A stretch of 64,000 nt of DNA from a virus: positions 42,135-106,134 of IMG/VR virus record IMGVR_UViG_3300021170_000008; one strand, written 5' to 3'. Of this stretch, positions 43,790-51,698 are shown in pieces. The stretch's first letter is position 1, and every line of letters begins with the position of its first letter. The notes under the pieces are model-generated. The model saw nothing but the letters and a program-made list of their open reading frames with translations, searched no databases and had not been told where the DNA came from. A program made the position numbers and the translations under genes.

Positions 43790-46083
43790 AGCTCCCAATA
43801 CTCTGGCGTCTTGCCCATAGAGCGACCTGATTCCGATCCAAATACTTCGTCGTAGATCTTCTCTGGGTCCATCCCTGGATCAGTTATCATACGGTTGCGC
43901 TCCATGGAAATCTTGATCGACTTACATTTTTCGCATCTCACAAACCCGTGGTCGTGATCCTGCGGCGGGGTATTTGAGAACCAAGTATTGTTACACGACT
44001 TGCAGGTATATTTAAGCTCTGCGCTTTCGTCGTTATTGTCCTTGAATATAGGGATGTATCCACGAGAGTCGTCGTAGTGGCCTTCGTAGGCGCACCACAG
44101 GGCCATCATAGTTGCGAAAAGCTCGTCGTCGTGCGTATCCGAGTCGGCTCCGGCTACGCGGTCGTCGTAGTCGTCCTTGACGAAGTTTTTCATTTCTTCG
44201 GCGGTGATCGAAGACCGCACGAAGAACATCTTGTATTCCAGAAATCTACGGAAGTTCTGATGGAGCCGTGGGCGTGATTGTTGGTTCGTGAACCAGCCGA
44301 TTTTATTGGACATCACATTAATAGAATCCATGTGTTTCCAACGATAAAGATTCGGGTATTGACAGATAGTCCGTAACCATGTAGCGGCGGTGTCGTAGCG
44401 GTTTACTTCGACCGATACCTCACACTCGTTATAGAGCCTTCCGAGCACGTTGATCTGTTCTGCAAAATCCTGTGGGCTGGTTCGGTTAGATCTCCAGACG
44501 GCTACCTGATGTGTCGGACCAATTTGACTAGATACGCTCATCTTGATAACAGAAGCCACGCTGTAGTCGCAATTTCCGCCCAGGCCCTCCGATACGTCGG
44601 CACCGATATAGTACCGGTCTTCCTGGGTTGGATATTCCCATATCCGCAGAGGACAGAAATCGTACAGGTGATTCTCTTTGCAGTCTTCTATAATGCAACG
44701 CGCCGAAGCTGGGTCGATCTGGCCGCTCTCCGTGACTCTCGTGTACTTTGGGTCTACAGCATGGATTCTACCGGCTCGATCCAGAAATCCAGTCAGTAGG
44801 GGGTGCCGGACGTTGACGTTGGCGAAGTCCTGGGCGGTCTTACCGAAAACCTGATACCCCGATACCTGGAACGCGTCTTCGGCAGTCCCTGCTTGTTCTT
44901 GAGCAAGTAGTTTTTGGGATTTTTCATCGCCCCTGGTATTAGCTATAAGATACTGCATCCAGGCAAGTTGGTCGTCTACTAGTTTTAACGGATACGTCGA
45001 TCCAACTTTGCAAATCCTGCACTTCTCTTCTGATTGGTCCAGGTTTTTGATCCAGCGATTGAAGAACCTAAAGCAGTTATCGCAACGCACCCAATCATGC
45101 TCTGCGCGGGAACGCATATCAAACAATTCTTTGTCGAATATCTGCCCCGGTGTCGGCTTTCTAAAGTGCCTGCGGTCCACAAACCACGGCAGGAATAGCG
45201 GGCTCCAGTCCGATTCATCCCCTAGCGCCTCGCAGCGCTTCCAGAACTCGTGAGAGAAAGTATTGGCACCCTTAGCGGTGGATTCAAGGAAGGCGAAGAC
45301 TTCCGTTCCGCCTTCAAGAGCATACTTCAAATCTTCTTCGATGATCTGGCGGGCTCTCCAGGGGTCGTAAGAGGACCACTCGCTAAGATGGGCCGCAGAG
45401 ATACGATATCCCTGCCCGACGCCACTGATAGCGTTAGCGCTCTTCACCATCACCCGGCTCATATTGCCTGGGTCTACGCGCCGCATGGTGTCGTCAGGAT
45501 TGTCAAATATCAGACCGGCTTCGAACGTACGGCTGGAGTAGCGCGGTTTGATCCACCATGGCAACTTGTCATAGATGTTCGCCATGATGCCGAACAGGTC
45601 CTTGGTGTGATCCCGGTCGTAGGAAACGACCACGGCGTTGACGCCAGTATGGAAGATGCTCTTCCAGGCTATCAGGGCTTCGATTAAAGTCGAGCAGCCC
45701 AATCTGCGTGACTTGATTATGACTATCTTCTGGGGCTTACCTTGAGCCTTCAAGTCTAACATTCTTTGATAGATAAGCTCTTGAGAGTCCCACAATCCAA
45801 AGAGTGCTTCCTGACCCCGGTCGTCGATGATCCAGAAGTAGTTTCTGGCGGCGTAGACGAAGTCCTTGCGGCACTTATTGATCTCGCCTTCGACGGCCCT
45901 AAGTTCGTCTTTGGTGAGAGCGTCCCAGTTGTCGCGCTCTTTCTGGTCCATGTGCTTGATCAAGTCAAGCACAGCAGAATCCTGCACCCAACGGGATTTA
46001 GGTGGTTCAGCCTGGAATTGTCTATATTGTGGAATCTCTGGAGGTGGAATCTCAACAACAGACTGATTTGGTACTATAACCAT
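43786..46083 (-). CDS. terL: Terminase large subunit
   Basis: 765 residues from ATG 46083 (a TTG at 46098 inside the operator is the alternative). The packaging ATPase has Walker-A-like K-S-R-R-L-G-C-S-T-L. The nuclease half shows Y-Y-I-G-A-D-V-S-E-G and later D-S-D-T-H-D-D-E-L-F-A. Two zinc ribbons are present (C-D-N-C with C-R-I-C near 320, C-K-S-C with C-E-K-C near 710), a noteworthy extra. Its 3' end overlaps the methyltransferase by 4 bp. Confidence 0.85.
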   Translation of the reverse strand: MVIVPNQSVVEIPPPEIPQYRQFQAEPPKSRWVQDSAVLDLIKHMDQKERDNWDALTKDELRAVEGEINKCRKDFVYAARNYFWIIDDRGQEALFGLWDSQELIYQRMLDLKAQGKPQKIVIIKSRRLGCSTLIEALIAWKSIFHTGVNAVVVSYDRDHTKDLFGIMANIYDKLPWWIKPRYSSRTFEAGLIFDNPDDTMRRVDPGNMSRVMVKSANAISGVGQGYRISAAHLSEWSSYDPWRARQIIEEDLKYALEGGTEVFAFLESTAKGANTFSHEFWKRCEALGDESDWSPLFLPWFVDRRHFRKPTPGQIFDKELFDMRSRAEHDWVRCDNCFRFFNRWIKNLDQSEEKCRICKVGSTYPLKLVDDQLAWMQYLIANTRGDEKSQKLLAQEQAGTAEDAFQVSGYQVFGKTAQDFANVNVRHPLLTGFLDRAGRIHAVDPKYTRVTESGQIDPASARCIIEDCKENHLYDFCPLRIWEYPTQEDRYYIGADVSEGLGGNCDYSVASVIKMSVSSQIGPTHQVAVWRSNRTSPQDFAEQINVLGRLYNECEVSVEVNRYDTAATWLRTICQYPNLYRWKHMDSINVMSNKIGWFTNQQSRPRLHQNFRRFLEYKMFFVRSSITAEEMKNFVKDDYDDRVAGADSDTHDDELFATMMALWCAYEGHYDDSRGYIPIFKDNNDESAELKYTCKSCNNTWFSNTPPQDHDHGFVRCEKCKSIKISMERNRMITDPGMDPEKIYDEVFGSESGRSMGKTPEYWEL

Positions 46084-46085
46084 CG

Positions 46086-46103
46086 AAGTATTGGCCAATA
46101 CTT
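46086..46103. promoter_or_regulatory. 18-bp dispersed operator, copy E (perfect palindrome)
   Basis: AAGTATTGGCCAATACTT fills the whole gap between the small and large terminase genes. Confidence 0.75.
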
Positions 46104-46494
46104 ACTGCGGAGTAACGTCAACCATGGCGTTACGTGGGGAATCCGTACTTTCAAGCCTCCGCAAAATTCCTTCGAAGCTCTGCGTTGATTGAGATGGGCC
46201 TTCTTCGGAAGGAGCTACCGCTACGTTCTGATTTCGGTTGTAAATCTGAGTAACTACACTGACTCCGTTTTGCGGCTTCAGTACGTTAGCCACCTGCAAG
46301 CCCATCTCCAGGGCCTTCATGTTTCCATCACGGATCTTCTCAATCAGCATTGGATACGCCGCGTTTACGAGATCTGCGATATTCTCGCAATACTTTTTCT
46401 GCTGGAATTTTTCGATGTTGGAGAGGGTTACTTTGGACTTATTGCGGCGTGGCTTAACCGCTGCGTCCTGTTTAGAAATAGCTACTTCGGCCAT
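46102..46494 (-). CDS. terS: Putative terminase small subunit
   Basis: 130 residues. The basic N-terminus (V-K-P-R-R-N-K-S-K-V-T) and helical middle with a polar tail fit a DNA-binding small terminase, and it directly precedes terL. No closer match is visible. Confidence 0.5.
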   Translation of the reverse strand: MAEVAISKQDAAVKPRRNKSKVTLSNIEKFQQKKYCENIADLVNAAYPMLIEKIRDGNMKALEMGLQVANVLKPQNGVSVVTQIYNRNQNVAVAPSEEGPSQSTQSFEGILRRLESTDSPRNAMVDVTPQ

Positions 46495-46501
46495 TTCTAT
46501 T

Positions 46502-46510
46502 ATTGTCGGA
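46502..46510 (-). promoter_or_regulatory. TCCGACAAT motif, copy 6
   Basis: Minus-strand GTCCGACAATAATAG, 8 bp before the small terminase start. Confidence 0.45.
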
Positions 46511-46522
46511 CGGTGGGAGTAG

Positions 46523-46595
46523 TGCCGGTGGAGGGACTTGCACCCACACTTGGACGGCTTTTAAGGCCGTTTTCTCTGCGTTGGAATACACCGGC
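46523..46595 (-). tRNA. tRNA, anticodon UAA (Leu codon), short variable loop
   Basis: Acceptor GCCGGTG/CACCGGC; anticodon stem ACGGC/GCCGT with loop CTTAAAA. T-loop TGCAAGT is not canonical and one T-stem pair is lost. No CCA encoded. A Leu anticodon without the long variable arm is odd. Confidence 0.7.
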
Positions 46596-46601
46596 GAGAT
46601 G

Positions 46602-46693
46602 TGGTGGGCGACGAGGGAGTTGAACCCCCAGCGGGTCCGAAGGACCTCCAGTTCTACAGACTGGCGCGGGCTACCGATACCCGCAAGACGCCC
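46602..46693 (-). tRNA. tRNA-Tyr (GUA)
   Basis: Anticodon arm CCAGT CTGTAGA ACTGG; long variable arm; CCA encoded. One acceptor mismatch. Confidence 0.88.
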
Positions 46694-46694
46694 A

Positions 46695-46781
46695 TGGCGG
46701 AAGCGGCGTGACTCGAACACGCATGACCTATTCGGTCCCGATATTAGCAGTATCGTGGGATACCATTTACCCGACGCTTCC
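46695..46781 (-). tRNA. tRNA-Ser (GCU)
   Basis: Acceptor GGAAGCG/CGCTTCC; anticodon arm CGATA CTGCTAA TATCG; long variable arm; G73 and CCA encoded. Confidence 0.9.
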
Positions 46782-47249
46782 GTTTGAAATGGCAGGGCTG
46801 GCAAGGGTCGAACTCGCAATCGCTGTTTTGGAAGCAGCTACCGTCACCGTCCGGTCAGCCCTATAAATTCTACGCTTTCTGTTTGCCTCCGCACGGAAAA
46901 CCATACAGATATCACACTTGCATTTCCGCTTGAATGCAAAGGACCAGCCACCATGTGTTGCCTTCTGATTATCCCCATTTTCTCTTGTCTTTTCCAGATG
47001 GCACGGCTTGCATAATAACTGGCACTTCAAAAGCTCAGCCTCAAATAAATCCTTTCTCTTCTGCCACATCCTTCCGATGTCGCCAACCTTAGTGGCCGGA
47101 TCGATATGGTCAAAATCAAGATTCTTGGTAGCCCCACATCGGACGCATTTGCCTCCTAATTTAGCTAGCGCGTACTGCCTGCGGCGCTCCCTCCACTTCG
47201 GTAGATAATCCCGAAGATATTCCTGCATTTTCTTGCGAGTGTAGGCCAT
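46767..47249 (-). CDS. HNH homing endonuclease whose 3' end runs through tRNA-Trp
   Basis: From ATG 47249. HNH core C-V-R-C-G-A-T-K-N-L-D-F-D-H-I-D-P-A-T-K then C-Q-L-L-C-K-P-C-H, followed by a basic H-G-x-x-x-x-F-K-R-K-C-K-C-D-I-C segment. The last about 35 codons read through the whole tRNA-Trp and end in tRNA-Ser. The same build is seen in the 53242 gene. Confidence 0.85.
   Translation of the reverse strand: MAYTRKKMQEYLRDYLPKWRERRRQYALAKLGGKCVRCGATKNLDFDHIDPATKVGDIGRMWQKRKDLFEAELLKCQLLCKPCHLEKTRENGDNQKATHGGWSFAFKRKCKCDICMVFRAEANRKRRIYRADRTVTVAASKTAIASSTLASPAISNGSVG
46790..46862 (-). tRNA. tRNA-Trp (CCA)
   Basis: Acceptor AGGGCTG/CAGCCCT; loop TTCCAAA; G73 and CCA encoded. Covered by the end of the HNH gene. 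Confidence 0.85.
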
Positions 47250-47291
47250 GCGGAAGTTTATCACGCAGGCACTCACCGCGCAAATTAAAAG

Positions 47292-47385
47292 TGGAGGAGG
47301 ACCAGGGTCTCCAACCCTGACACCCGTTTAGGGTCTGCTGGGTTCGGGCCAGTGGCCGTTAGGGCGAATCTCGGCTTAGTCCTCC
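47292..47385 (-). tRNA. tRNA, anticodon CGA (Ser), long variable arm, atypical
   Basis: Acceptor GGAGGAC/GTCCTCC; variable arm ACCC-TAAA-CGGGT; CCA encoded. Position 33 is C, T-loop TTGGAGA and discriminator T are all unusual for Ser. Confidence 0.6.
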
Positions 47386-47386
47386 A

Positions 47387-47464
47387 TGGTACCCGCCCTC
47401 GGATTCGAACCGAGACTGTTCAGTTTCTAAAACTGAGGACTCCTGCCAGTTGGTCTAGGCGGGC
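47387..47464 (-). tRNA. tRNA, anticodon UAG (Leu codon), short variable loop
   Basis: Acceptor GCCCGCC/GGCGGGT; TCAGT TTTAGAA ACTGA; canonical T-arm; CCA encoded. Lacks the long arm usual for tRNA-Leu. Confidence 0.75.
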
Positions 47465-47483
47465 AAAATGAATGTCAAAGATC

Positions 47484-47557
47484 TGGAGAGCTAGCGCAGA
47501 GTCGAACTGCGTACGTCTCTTTTGCAGAGAGATCCCTGGCCGGTCGGGGTCTAGCTC
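47484..47557 (-). tRNA. tRNA-Cys (GCA)
   Basis: Acceptor GAGCTAG/CTAGCTC; TCTCT CTGCAAA AGAGA; U73 and CCA encoded. Confidence 0.9.
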
Positions 47558-47662
47558 AAACTGAGTTTTTGGGATTTAATAACTTGAGAGTTGCAGTCGG
47601 GATGACCACAAACAGGAACGCGACAGGAGGGATAAAATGTGTGCGCGGTTCATGTTTAGATA

Positions 47663-47878
47663 TTACTTCAATACTTGCGGCGCGTCAAGCATTTTCTTTC
47701 TCGTATAGTACTCCCTAGCCGAGAAGTCCATCCCTAAGGCACGCTTAATAACTTCCTCTAGGGGGCGTAACCCTTGATAGTGGTCTCGCACCGGGAACAA
47801 TATCTCCTTCCCGTCTACGCACCACATCCACTCGGCCTGCGGCAAATCATTCTTACGGATAACGACACGCGGCTTCAT
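47663..47878 (-). CDS. Small unrecognised protein
   Basis: 71 residues from ATG 47878, four bases after the upstream stop. M-K-P-R-V-V-I-R-K then E-W-M-W-C-V-D-G-K-E. No motif. Confidence 0.5.
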   Translation of the reverse strand: MKPRVVIRKNDLPQAEWMWCVDGKEILFPVRDHYQGLRPLEEVIKRALGMDFSAREYYTRKKMLDAPQVLK

Positions 47879-47882
47879 TCTA

Positions 47883-48122
47883 CTAGCCCGGCTCGTGGCC
47901 CGTCCCTTCGCAGCGTGGACAATCATACCTTCCATGCACGCACGCTAGGAACCCACTACCGGCGCAGCGCTGGCAGGCGATTGTCTGGATTGTGTTTTCG
48001 ATAGGCGGATCTGGGTACTTCGGGTCGCGATGGATCTTGGGAACGATCACCCGCGTCGTCTTGACCCGGCCTACCCGCTCACGGGCTATCCATTTGATTT
48101 CCTTGGGGACGTTGCGCTTCAT
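47883..48122 (-). CDS. DnaJ-like zinc-finger protein
   Basis: 79 residues with C-Q-R-C-A-G-S-G and C-P-R-C-E-G-T-G, the C-x-x-C-x-G-x-G repeats of DnaJ zinc centres. Start overlaps the upstream stop (ATGA). Confidence 0.6.
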   Translation of the reverse strand: MKRNVPKEIKWIARERVGRVKTTRVIVPKIHRDPKYPDPPIENTIQTIACQRCAGSGFLACVHGRYDCPRCEGTGHEPG

Positions 48123-48289
48123 TCTGAATCTCTATCGATCACCACGACCGTAACTCCCTCTTCTGACATCAGAATGAAATTACGCGCCTTCGTATCCGGA
48201 TCAAAGAACCGGTCTCGCTCCTGGGGGAATACGTGATGCAGTAGAGTTGCCCAGGCAGCATACGGCAGCCTTACGTGAATTTTAGCCAC
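48119..48289 (-). CDS. Small unrecognised protein
   Basis: 56 residues from GTG 48289, with GGAG seven bases upstream inside the end of the release-factor-like gene. Earlier in-frame start would overlap that gene by 110 bp and is rejected. Confidence 0.5.
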   Translation of the reverse strand: MAKIHVRLPYAAWATLLHHVFPQERDRFFDPDTKARNFILMSEEGVTVVVIDRDSE

Positions 48290-48710
48290 GCTCTTTCTCC
48301 AGCATCGCCTTGATGAACGGCTCAATACCGCCGTCGAGTACCGGTTCCAGCGGCAATTCAACGCCGGTGCGATGGTCAAGCACCGTGCCACGCTTGAAGT
48401 TGTACGTCCTGATCTTTTCGCCCTTCTCGGCGGTCTGGCGCGTTCTTTCTACCGGCACTCCAGCCATTCTTCTGGCGCATTCTATCCGGTGCCAGTCCTG
48501 GAACTCCTTTGATGCTACCAGACGCTTGAATGCAGCTTCCCGGTTCTTGGTATTGCTGCGGTGTTCACGGCCTTCGCCACGGGCTCCGGATGCTTTGTGG
48601 ATCAGACGTACGCCGCTGTTGGACGTGTCTTTACCTCCGCCTCCAGCCCCTCCTACCGAGAAGGTCTGAATCTAGAAGTCTTTCTTGGTGACACTAAAAA
48701 GCAGTTCCAT
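48282..48710 (-). CDS. Release-factor-like (GGQ-type) protein with in-frame amber codon
   Basis: ATG 48710 overlaps the upstream stop (TAATG). After twelve codons (M-E-L-L-F-S-V-T-K-K-D-F) comes TAG at 48672-48674. The frame then continues I-Q-T-F-S-V-G-G-A-G-G-G-G-K-D, S-N-S-G-V-R-L-I-H and so on to I-R-T-Y-N-F, V-L-D-H-R-T-G. These are class I release factor / peptidyl-tRNA hydrolase motifs, at ArfB-like length (about 142 codons). The GGQ glutamine is replaced by glycine. Amber read-through, mutation or sequence error are the options. Restart at ATG 48467 would lose the GG loop. Confidence 0.75.
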
Positions 48711-48919
48711 TACGCCCTCGCCGCCATTCTCTCCGCTCTCCTGGCTGCTGCCGCAGACGACCGGATCTGCCCTACGTGAAACCCGTTACAGAACGGACAC
48801 CGATACGCCCTGAACTTGGCCTTCTTGAGCTTATGTAAGCTCTTAGCCCGTATCTGGGCGTCCTCCAGGGTGTGGTGGATCTTCTTCCTGCCGCATTGTC
48901 TTTGCTGAAGGTCTGTCAT
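48710..48919 (-). CDS. Small zinc-finger-like protein
   Basis: 69 residues with C-G-R-K-K at the front and Y-R-C-P-F-C-N-G-F-H-V-G, a common small phage protein. Coupled to the release-factor-like gene. Confidence 0.55.
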   Translation of the reverse strand: MTDLQQRQCGRKKIHHTLEDAQIRAKSLHKLKKAKFRAYRCPFCNGFHVGQIRSSAAAARRAERMAARA

Positions 48920-48924
48920 AAATT

Positions 48925-49000
48925 TGGCTGGGAGTCTTGGGATCGAACCAAGGACCTTCTCTTTCAGAGAGAGACGCTCTGCCGACTGAGCTAACCCCCA
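48925..49000 (-). tRNA. tRNA-Gln (CUG)
   Basis: Acceptor TGGGGGT/ACTCCCA; TCTCT CTCTGAA AGAGA; G73; CCA encoded. Confidence 0.9.
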
Positions 49001-49227
49001 GTAAGACTATCTTTTTCTGTATCGAACGGCTCCATCGGTTCCGTGATCGACGTGTCTTCGCACTCTTCGTAGTTGCCTACCCGGCGCAGGTACTCCTTGC
49101 CTCCGTCCACGGAGATATTTCCGCACTTACAGGACCGGAAGTCATGTACCGACTTCGACTCGATCTCTTCCCCGCACTTCAAGCACTTGACGCTGTTGCG
49201 GATGATTTTCTCTCGCGGTATTTTCAT
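48991..49227 (-). CDS. Zinc-ribbon protein (DUF7695-like)
   Basis: 78 residues. V-K-C-L-K-C-G, E-S-K-S-V-H-D-F-R-S-C-K-C-G and V-D-G-G-K-E-Y-L-R-R match this family. The stop lies in the 5' end of tRNA-Gln. Confidence 0.65.
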   Translation of the reverse strand: MKIPREKIIRNSVKCLKCGEEIESKSVHDFRSCKCGNISVDGGKEYLRRVGNYEECEDTSITEPMEPFDTEKDSLTGG

Positions 49228-49616
49228 TTGTATTTACCTACCGCCAGCCGCAATTTAGCGTTTTCCGTACGTAGGGCCAGCAGTTCGTGCCAAGTAAACT
49301 CAGCGTTCATCTTATCAGAGATGAAAGATCCTTCCAGATACGCAATCCACGCCTTGTCCGATAGCTGCTTGTTTAACTTGCGAAGTCTTTTGGATTCCTT
49401 CAGCCAGTCTGATGCCCTCTTAAAAACTCTGTCTATATAACGCTGATCAACACTCTCCTGACGGGTATGGCAAATCCCCTGAGCCGCGTGCTTCCCTTTG
49501 AATTTACAGTCAGCCTGAACACAGAAGCTCTCCCAGATCTCGCGCTGGAACACGCGGGTCTCGGTCTTGTGCTTCCCGCCGTGCTTGATGATCTTGACTG
49601 GTTTTTCTTGTTTCAT
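49224..49616 (-). CDS. Unrecognised protein, 130 aa
   Basis: Basic N-terminus, then C-V-Q-A-D-C-K-F-K-G-K-H-A-A-Q-G-I-C-H, which could bind zinc, then helical. Stop overlaps the next start. Confidence 0.5.
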   Translation of the reverse strand: MKQEKPVKIIKHGGKHKTETRVFQREIWESFCVQADCKFKGKHAAQGICHTRQESVDQRYIDRVFKRASDWLKESKRLRKLNKQLSDKAWIAYLEGSFISDKMNAEFTWHELLALRTENAKLRLAVGKYK

Positions 49617-49621
49617 AAATT

Positions 49622-49649
49622 TGGTAGCGCCGGAGCGACTCGAACGCTC
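49622..49649 (-). pseudogene. tRNA 3'-half remnant
   Basis: T-arm GAGCG TTCGAGT CGCTC, 3' acceptor CGGCGCT, A73 and CCA are present, but no 5' half. Left behind next to tRNA-Phe. Confidence 0.7.
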
Positions 49650-49656
49650 ATAAAAT

Positions 49657-49733
49657 TGGTGGCTGGAATCGGTTTCGAACCGCCTTTCAGCGTTTTCAGC
49701 GCTGCTCTGTCACCAGACCAGATCCATCCAGCC
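49657..49733 (-). tRNA. tRNA-Phe (GAA)
   Basis: Acceptor GGCTGGA/TCCAGCC; CAGCG CTGAAAA CGCTG; CCA encoded. Weak T-stem. Overlapped by the end of the HNH gene. Confidence 0.8.
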
Positions 49734-50256
49734 CTTGCTTAACCAAACGAGAATATATAGCATCGACCGCCGTCAGCATATCCGCGTTAGTTATCACGTT
49801 ACCGTGCTCTATCCTATGACAGTTAGCGCACAACAATCGACACTTCTTTATCTCAGCCGCAATAGCACTCCACGATCTACTTGCCGAAGTCCCAACAGTA
49901 AAATCCTTGCCTCCGACATGATGGAAATCAAGAGCCGCTAGCGGGACCACGGAACTACACCTAGTACAGCTTCCTCCCATTATCTTAACGGCTGCCATTT
50001 TTGTAGCAGTGCGCCTGATCTTGGATATACATGCTCCGCAACGCCTTGACCTCCCACGACAGTCTTTCCCGCAGAAGCGGCATGACCCACTAATTTCTCT
50101 GCTCTTTCTGTCCTTCTTAGGGATGTGGATTCTTTTAGTATTATGAGATAGATACGGAGAGCAATCCAAGCAATACTTACGATCCCTGAACCATTTTCTC
50201 TTTCCATCAATCACCATAGTTGACGGGAAGATAGATTGACACTTACGGCACACCAT
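49696..50256 (-). CDS. HNH homing endonuclease ending inside tRNA-Phe
   Basis: 186 residues. Two zinc knuckles (C-R-K-C, C-R-F-C-G-K-D-C) precede the HNH core C-T-R-C-S-S-V-V-P-L-A-A-L-D-F-H-H and C-R-L-L-C-A-N-C-H. Stop TGA is in the tRNA-Phe anticodon arm. Confidence 0.85.
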   Translation of the reverse strand: MVCRKCQSIFPSTMVIDGKRKWFRDRKYCLDCSPYLSHNTKRIHIPKKDRKSREISGSCRFCGKDCRGRSRRCGACISKIRRTATKMAAVKIMGGSCTRCSSVVPLAALDFHHVGGKDFTVGTSASRSWSAIAAEIKKCRLLCANCHRIEHGNVITNADMLTAVDAIYSRLVKQGLDGSGLVTEQR

Positions 50257-50272
50257 GCACTATTGTATCACA

Positions 50273-50719
50273 TCATGCCTTGACCCCGTTGGCTACAGCG
50301 CTATTGTCAGTAACAATTCTTTCGAAGATCTTCAGCCCATCCGTCTGAGCATTGAACTTCATGTTCTTGCTGCCTGGGCTCGTTCCTGACCAGATCAAAA
50401 TTAACCCGCCGTCGCCTTTCGCCCACTCCGACATCTGCATATTCCGAATGATTCCGGCTTGTTTCCCGAACTTTTTCCAGTCGGCCTTCATGACCTCAGG
50501 CTTCACTTTAAGTTCGTACCGAAGCCACGCTTCAGCTACCTCGTCTACGCCTTTGGCCCCGCCGACGCAGAACTTGCTGTTCACCCAGCCATCAAGCTCG
50601 TCCAGGCCCTGTCTGATGTACTCGTAGATCAACTGGCGCTCGCCGATCACGTCGGACATGCGCTTGCCTTCTTTCTCGGCCCCGATCCAGCGCGACCCGG
50701 CGATAACTATACGCCGCAT
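50273..50719 (-). CDS. SLOG-family protein (DUF2493/YspA-like)
   Basis: 148 residues from ATG 50719. R-I-V-I-A-G-S-R and the later V-G-G-A-K-G-V-D-E-V-A-E-A-W, then W-x-x-x-G-K-Q-A-G-I-I-R-N-M-Q-M, are the nucleotide-sensing Rossmann-like SLOG pattern. It may bind or cut a nucleotide-derived signal. Confidence 0.75.
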   Translation of the reverse strand: MRRIVIAGSRWIGAEKEGKRMSDVIGERQLIYEYIRQGLDELDGWVNSKFCVGGAKGVDEVAEAWLRYELKVKPEVMKADWKKFGKQAGIIRNMQMSEWAKGDGGLILIWSGTSPGSKNMKFNAQTDGLKIFERIVTDNSAVANGVKA

Positions 50720-51270
50720 AGCCTGCGCCAAAGCAAAACAGCAAGACCGGTCAGTACAAGAGCCGCAGACCCAGGCTCCGGAACATCCGTAACATAGTAC
50801 GGAAATAATCTGATCCAACCTCCGCCGTCGCATTCCGAACAAGACCCGGAAACAGATCCAGCTATCGTAAACTGCTCTCCAGAATAGAACTCATACTCGG
50901 GCATACCGTGCGGTCCAATGCCGACATTGGGTAGACTGACACTGAATCCAGACCGTCCCCATATTGCCGTGGCATCTTGCGCTGCGTATAGCTCAATCAT
51001 CCCAGGCAATCCAGAAGTCGTCACGATGTCCATCTCAATTGAGAACGACGCTGACCCCGAAGCCTCCGTACATTGATCGAAAGCATTACACCAAGACGAC
51101 AGTAAGACTGTAGCTACCGGCAGGTTCGAAAACGGATCAACTTCAGCGTAAGCGCTGGCGGTAGCGCCTGATCCTGACGCCTGCTGAGACGTGTTAAACA
51201 CAGCAGGGCCAAGTGAAACCGTATCGGCCAACAGCGGCAACGAAAGCGCCAGTAGCAGCATGGCCTTCAT
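50707..51270 (-). CDS. PEP-CTERM surface protein
   Basis: 187 residues. Signal peptide A-M-L-L-L-A-L-S-L-P-L-L-A is followed by a beta-rich, Ser/Gly-rich domain. The end is V-P-E-P-G-S-A-A-L-V-L-T-G-L-A-V-L-L-W, then two arginines, a textbook PEP-CTERM sorting tail. It needs a host exosortase. A strong promoter places transcription start on the ATG. Likely a surface-altering moron. Confidence 0.85.
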   Translation of the reverse strand: MKAMLLLALSLPLLADTVSLGPAVFNTSQQASGSGATASAYAEVDPFSNLPVATVLLSSWCNAFDQCTEASGSASFSIEMDIVTTSGLPGMIELYAAQDATAIWGRSGFSVSLPNVGIGPHGMPEYEFYSGEQFTIAGSVSGSCSECDGGGWIRLFPYYVTDVPEPGSAALVLTGLAVLLWRRLCGV

Positions 51271-51276
51271 ATCTTT

Positions 51277-51305
51277 ATTATCGCTCTACGCAAAGTATCT
51301 GTCAA
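51277..51305 (-). promoter_or_regulatory. Promoter of the PEP-CTERM gene
   Basis: Minus-strand TTGACA (51305-51300), 17-bp spacer GATACTTTGCG..., GATAAT (51282-51277), six bases, then ATG 51270. Confidence 0.8.
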
Positions 51306-51380
51306 GACTAATCAGGCCGTCCGCCGGGCTTCCCGCTAGGTTAGGGCTGGGTAAGCAACAACGTGACGGCCTGAACTTGT

Positions 51381-51456
51381 TGGCGTCCCTGCGGAGAATT
51401 GAACTCCGATTGTCGGCTTGAGAAACCGATTTCCTTGCCGTTTAGAAGACAGGGAC
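51381..51456 (-). tRNA. tRNA-Glu (CUC)
   Basis: Acceptor GTCCCTG/CAGGGAC; TCGGT TTCTCAA GCCGA; G73; CCA encoded. Confidence 0.88.
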
Positions 51457-51457
51457 G

Positions 51458-51532
51458 TGGCGGGCGCGAGCAGAATCGAACTGCCGTCGAGGCATAGACA
51501 GTGCCCCATCTTGGCCACTAGAAGACGCGCCC
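51458..51532 (-). tRNA. tRNA-Asp (GUC)
   Basis: Acceptor GGGCGCG/CGCGCCC; loop CTGTCTA; G73; CCA encoded. Confidence 0.9.
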
Positions 51533-51538
51533 TAAACT

Positions 51539-51613
51539 TGGTGCTCGGCTCCGGACTTGAACCGGAATTGTCAGATTCGTAATCTGAAGACCTATCCATT
51601 GATCGAACCGAGC
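51539..51613 (-). tRNA. tRNA-Arg (ACG)
   Basis: Acceptor GCTCGGT/GCCGAGC; TCAGA TTACGAA TCTGA; CCA encoded. Confidence 0.9.
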
Positions 51614-51614
51614 A

Positions 51615-51688
51615 TGGTACCGCCAGCGAGAATCGGACTCGCGTTGCAGGAGTGAAAATCCTGATTCCTACCACTAGAAGATGGCGGC
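51615..51688 (-). tRNA. tRNA-Glu (UUC)
   Basis: Acceptor GCCGCCA/TGGCGGT; CAGGA TTTTCAC TCCTG; CCA encoded. Confidence 0.9.
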
Positions 51689-51698
51689 ATAAATCTAA

